A stretch of DNA of 64,000 nt from Actinobacteria bacterium OK074 (GTDB lineage Bacteria; Actinomycetota; Actinomycetes; Streptomycetales; Streptomycetaceae): positions 1 to 64,000 of the forward strand of contig LJCV01000318.1 in assembly GCA_001298575.1 (NCBI GenBank), in the 5' to 3' direction. Shown piece by piece: positions 60,999 to 64,000 of the stretch. The notes beneath the pieces were generated by a model. It had not been told where the DNA came from. It saw only the letters and a program-made list of their open reading frames with translations, and searched no databases. The stretch's first letter is position 1. Each line of letters starts with the position of its first letter. The position numbers and the translations under genes are program-made.

Positions 60999-61027
60999 TC
61001 AGATCGTTTCGATCACTGGAGGGCGCT

Positions 61028-62818
61028 GTGCGGCCGCAGGGCTACGACTACGACAGCTACAGCCACCTGGCCGGACCGCTCACCGAGCCGTCCCCCCAGG
61101 CGTACCGGGTGCAATACACCTCGCTCCTGTCCCGCGAGCCCCGCCGAATACGCGCCATCGCCCTCATGACCCTCGCCCCCCTCCTCACCGCCGCCCTCCT
61201 CGTCTACCTCGTCTGGCCCACCCACTGGGTCGAACGAGACGGCGGCGAACGCTGGATGGTCGGCCTCGACATCACCATGCTCATAGCCATCGGCCTGATC
61301 GAGCTGTTCATGGTGGCCAACGTCGTCTCGATCGCCCACGCCACGATGGTCGCCCGCGACCCCGTCCCGGTGACCCCCCAGCCCGGCACCCGCGTAGCGT
61401 TCCTCACCACCTACGTCCCCGGCAGGGAACCCCTCGCGATGGTCCGCGCCACCCTCGAAGGCGCCACGCGGATCACCCACACCGGCCCCCTCGACATCTG
61501 GCTCCTGGACGAGGGCGACGACGAACAGGCCAAGGCCCTCTGCCAAGAGCTGGGCGTACGCCATTTCACCCGCCACGGCGTCCCCGAGTGGAACCGCGAC
61601 AAGGGCGTCCACAAGGCCCGCACGAAGCACGGCAACTACAACGCGTGGCTCGCGATGCACGGAGCCGACTACGAGTTCTTCGCCTCCGTCGACACCGACC
61701 ACGTCCCGCTCCCGAACTTCCTGGAACGGATGATGGGTTACTTCCGCGACCCGGACGTGGCGTTCGTCGTGGGCCCCCAGGTCTACGGCAACTACGTGGC
61801 GCCCGTCACGAAGGCGGCCGAGTCCCAGCAGTTCCTCTTCCACGCGCTGATCCAGCGGGCGGGCAACCGTTACCGGGCCCCGATGTTCGTAGGGACGAAC
61901 AACGTGGTCCGTATCGCGGCGATCAAACAGATCGGCGGCCTCCAGGACTCGATCACCGAGGACATGGCGACAGGCTTCGAACTGCACCGCACAAAAAACC
62001 CCAAGACCCGGACCCACTGGCGCTCGGTATACACGCCGGACGTCCTGGCCGTGGGCGAGGGCCCGGCCTCCTGGACGGACTTCTTCACCCAGCAGCTCCG
62101 CTGGTCGCGCGGCACCTACGAGACCCTCTTCAAGCAGTACTGGAAGGCCCCGTTCTCGATGCCCCCGGGCCGCCTGTTCTCGTACACGATGATGCTCGTC
62201 TACTACCCGATGACGGCCGTCAACTGGTTCCTCGGCATCCTCAGTTGCGTGCTGTTCCTGTGGACCGGCGCCTCCGGCACCGAGGTCGCCGCCTCCGTCT
62301 GGCTGATGCTCTACAGCGACGCCGCCGCCCTCCAGATCGGCCTCTACCTCTGGAACCGCCGCCACAACGTCTCCCCGCACGAACCGGAGGGCTCCGGCGG
62401 CCTCGCCGGCATGGCGATGTCGGCGCTGTCCGCACCGATCTACCTGGCGTCCCTCGGCGCCGCCCTGCTCCGCCTGCCCAGCCGCTTCGTCGTCACCCCC
62501 AAGGGGGGCGACGCCAGCCCCGACCGGCTCGCCACCTTCCGCATCCACCTTTTCTGGGCGGGCCTGCTCGCCCTGTCCCTCGCCGCGTCCGTCACCCTGC
62601 ACCACACCCACGTGGCGATGCGCACCTGGGCGGTCCTCGCCATGGCCATCGCGCTCGCCCCGGCCGCCGTATGGGCCCACGGCCGCTACGCGGAACGCCG
62701 CGAACAGGCCGCGCGGACGGCCCCGCAACCGCGCCCCGCGCTGGTCCCGGACGCCGAGCCCGCCCTCGCCGGCACCTCCGCCCCCACGGCCACCGGCTCC
62801 CCGACAGGAGGCAACTAG
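61028..62818 (+). CDS. Cellulose-synthase-like family 2 glycosyltransferase
   Basis: The 596-aa protein is a processive membrane GT2: two N-terminal helices (about 45-65 and 78-100), a cytoplasmic catalytic domain with D in LLDEGDDEQ, the DxD in FFASVDTDHVPLP, ITEDMATGFELH and the QxxRW motif QQLRWSRGTYE, then several C-terminal membrane helices. It is expected to polymerise a beta-linked glycan from a UDP-sugar and secrete it. GTG 61028 follows ggaggg. The next gene is a GlxA-type oxidase, the partner of CslA in Streptomyces tip glycan synthesis; whether this is cslA itself or a paralogue cannot be settled here. Confidence 0.9.
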   Translation: MRPQGYDYDSYSHLAGPLTEPSPQAYRVQYTSLLSREPRRIRAIALMTLAPLLTAALLVYLVWPTHWVERDGGERWMVGLDITMLIAIGLIELFMVANVVSIAHATMVARDPVPVTPQPGTRVAFLTTYVPGREPLAMVRATLEGATRITHTGPLDIWLLDEGDDEQAKALCQELGVRHFTRHGVPEWNRDKGVHKARTKHGNYNAWLAMHGADYEFFASVDTDHVPLPNFLERMMGYFRDPDVAFVVGPQVYGNYVAPVTKAAESQQFLFHALIQRAGNRYRAPMFVGTNNVVRIAAIKQIGGLQDSITEDMATGFELHRTKNPKTRTHWRSVYTPDVLAVGEGPASWTDFFTQQLRWSRGTYETLFKQYWKAPFSMPPGRLFSYTMMLVYYPMTAVNWFLGILSCVLFLWTGASGTEVAASVWLMLYSDAAALQIGLYLWNRRHNVSPHEPEGSGGLAGMAMSALSAPIYLASLGAALLRLPSRFVVTPKGGDASPDRLATFRIHLFWAGLLALSLAASVTLHHTHVAMRTWAVLAMAIALAPAAVWAHGRYAERREQAARTAPQPRPALVPDAEPALAGTSAPTATGSPTGGN

Positions 62819-62820
62819 GC

Positions 62821-64000
62821 ATGCGAGTCCCGCCGTTGAAGAAGCCGACCTTCAAGAAGTCGTTCAAGAAGCCGACGCTGAACAGCTTCAAGAACCCCTC
62901 GCAGAAGACGAAGAAGACCGTCCTGGGCATCGGCGGCATCGCGGTCCTGGCCGGCCTCAACGCCCCCGCCGCCCTCGGATTCGCCGGAGAGCAGTACCAC
63001 GCCTACGAGATCTCCCGCCCCTCGTACCAGGCCCAGTACGGTTCCTGGCAGCAGCTCGACATCCCCTCCCAGTACCGCACCAACGCCATCCACGCGGCGC
63101 TCCTGCACACCGGCAAGGTGCTGATCGTCGCGGGCTCCGGGAACGAGCAACGCAAGTTCGACAAGGGGTCGTTCGACACGATCCTGTGGGACCCGGTCAA
63201 GAACACGTACAAGAAGATCCCCACCCCGGACGACTTCTTCTGCTCGGGTCACGCCCAACTCCCCGACGGCCGCCTGCTGGTGGCCGGCGGCACCGCCCGC
63301 TACGAACTCCTCGACGGCGAGGTCGACAAGGCCGGCGGCGGCATGCGCGTCAAGAACGAGAACCCCGACAAGGCGGTCGTCCTCAAGAAGGGCACCCGCT
63401 TCCGCTCGCCCGCCGGGGTCGAGTACGTCAGCAGGTTCGACGTCCGCGTCCCCAAGGCCAAGCGCAGCCACAAGATCACGTACAACCGGGCCGGCGTCAT
63501 GCAGCCCTGGCAGACGAAGATCACCGCGAGTGAGGCCCGGGTCTTCGTCGAGGCCGTGGAGAAGGGGCCGTTGTCGGTCACCGACACGCAGGCGCAGTAC
63601 GAGATCGTCGGCCTCAAGGGCAAGGACGCCGACAACACCTACGGCCTCTCCGAGAAGATCACCCTGGACAAGCAGGACTTCCAAGGCATCAGGGCCGCCT
63701 ACGAGTTCGACCCCGTCGCGGAGAAGTACGTCCAGGTCGACCCGATGGCGAAGGCCCGCTGGTACCCCACCCTCGTCGGCCTCGACGACGGCCGCGTCCT
63801 CGCCGTCTCCGGACTCGACGACGTCGGCCAGATCGACCCCGGCGACAACGAGATCTACGACCCGAAGACCAAGAAGTGGTCACCCGGGCCCAAGCGTTAC
63901 TTCCCCACCTACCCCGCGCTCTTCCTCACCAAGGGCGGCAAGCTCTTCTACCCCGCCTCCAACGCCGGTTACGGCCCCGCGGACAAGGGACGCGAACCGG
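62821..64000 (+). CDS. GlxA-type copper radical oxidase (galactose oxidase-like), 3' partial
   Basis: The frame starts at ATG 62821, 2 nt after the glycosyltransferase stop, with AGGAGG inside the upstream end, and runs to the window edge (393 codons seen of an expected 600-650). It has a Lys-rich N-tail with KKPT repeats, a membrane anchor (about 33-54), then kelch-like blades. C141 in FFCSGHAQLPDGRLLVAGG and Y315 in ARWYPTLVGLDDGRVLAVSG correspond to the Cys and Tyr that are cross-linked in galactose oxidase. This supports a copper radical oxidase working on the glycan of the neighbouring synthase at hyphal tips (known for CslA/GlxA). Confidence 0.88.
   Translation, partial: MRVPPLKKPTFKKSFKKPTLNSFKNPSQKTKKTVLGIGGIAVLAGLNAPAALGFAGEQYHAYEISRPSYQAQYGSWQQLDIPSQYRTNAIHAALLHTGKVLIVAGSGNEQRKFDKGSFDTILWDPVKNTYKKIPTPDDFFCSGHAQLPDGRLLVAGGTARYELLDGEVDKAGGGMRVKNENPDKAVVLKKGTRFRSPAGVEYVSRFDVRVPKAKRSHKITYNRAGVMQPWQTKITASEARVFVEAVEKGPLSVTDTQAQYEIVGLKGKDADNTYGLSEKITLDKQDFQGIRAAYEFDPVAEKYVQVDPMAKARWYPTLVGLDDGRVLAVSGLDDVGQIDPGDNEIYDPKTKKWSPGPKRYFPTYPALFLTKGGKLFYPASNAGYGPADKGREP

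Larger units (their letters stand above)
60635..61027. other. Intergenic region before the glycosyltransferase
   Basis: This 393-nt region holds one dispersed repeat copy, a four-unit tandem repeat and an AT-rich palindrome, and no convincing gene. The open frame of the glycosyltransferase extends into it but has no homology before 61028. Confidence 0.6.

Noticed and set aside
61013..62728. 571-codon minus-strand frame opposite the glycosyltransferase
   Set aside because: Antisense shadow with no domain; the GT2 motifs on the plus strand are unambiguous.

Overview
The window is a stretch of an actinobacterial chromosome, almost certainly Streptomyces. The evidence is G+C above 70 percent with strong GC3 bias, many GTG/TTG starts, several apparently leaderless genes, and a gene order that from memory matches the central region of S. 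coelicolor (lysA-hom-thrC-thrB-rho ... rpmE-prfA-prmC ... wecA-atpIBEFHAGDC ... filP-scy-mce). It is mostly conserved core chromosome. I saw no insertion sequence, prophage, CRISPR array, tRNA or rRNA gene, and no biosynthetic gene cluster.

Layout. 1-5864: the end of an ArgRS-like DALR protein, then lysA, hom, thrC and thrB (lysine/threonine branch of the aspartate pathway); hom is preceded by a near-perfect 17-bp inverted repeat. 6277-11747: rho with a perfect terminator, a secreted S1 protease with FG-GAP repeats, and an LCP cell-wall ligase. 12422-19076: rpmE behind an exact SigR-type promoter, prfA, prmC, a Sua5/TsaC protein, an LMW-phosphatase-like protein lacking its nucleophilic cysteine, an SHMT paralogue and a WecA-type transferase. 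19448-27256: the complete F1Fo ATP synthase operon, closed by a 21-bp perfect terminator hairpin.

27422-37970: a DUF2550 protein, a small frameshifted gene, a GH18 chitinase with a classic direct-repeat promoter, an adenosyltransferase, a 3-hydroxybutyryl-CoA dehydrogenase, a STAS protein, a large membrane-anchored P-loop protein, NucS mismatch endonuclease, and several small or poorly characterised proteins. 38099-44450: two tandem-duplicated ABC ATPase/permease pairs, then an MFS efflux pump divergent from a TetR regulator with two operator-like palindromes. 44616-49655: filP and scy, coiled-coil proteins of the polar-growth machinery.

49900-57619: methylmalonyl-CoA epimerase, acetyl-CoA acetyltransferase and MeaB (propionate/methylmalonyl metabolism), a second MFS protein, a PepSY protein divergent from a two-component system, and a MarR regulator. 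57712-60634: three consecutive AIM24 proteins and a DUF3817/thiamine-binding pair. 61028-64000: a cellulose-synthase-like glycosyltransferase followed 2 nt later by a galactose-oxidase-like (GlxA-type) gene cut by the window edge.

Non-coding structure stands out. An intergenic repeat family around the core GTTCCCCGCGCCCC occurs at six gene ends, sometimes as the terminator itself, and two short tandem-repeat arrays directly abut copies of it. The best leads beyond ordinary annotation are the Ser-for-Cys phosphatase, the hom operator-like repeat, the CslA/GlxA-type pair with its AT-rich palindrome, the AIM24 triplet, and the frameshifted gene near 27.9-28.2 kb.
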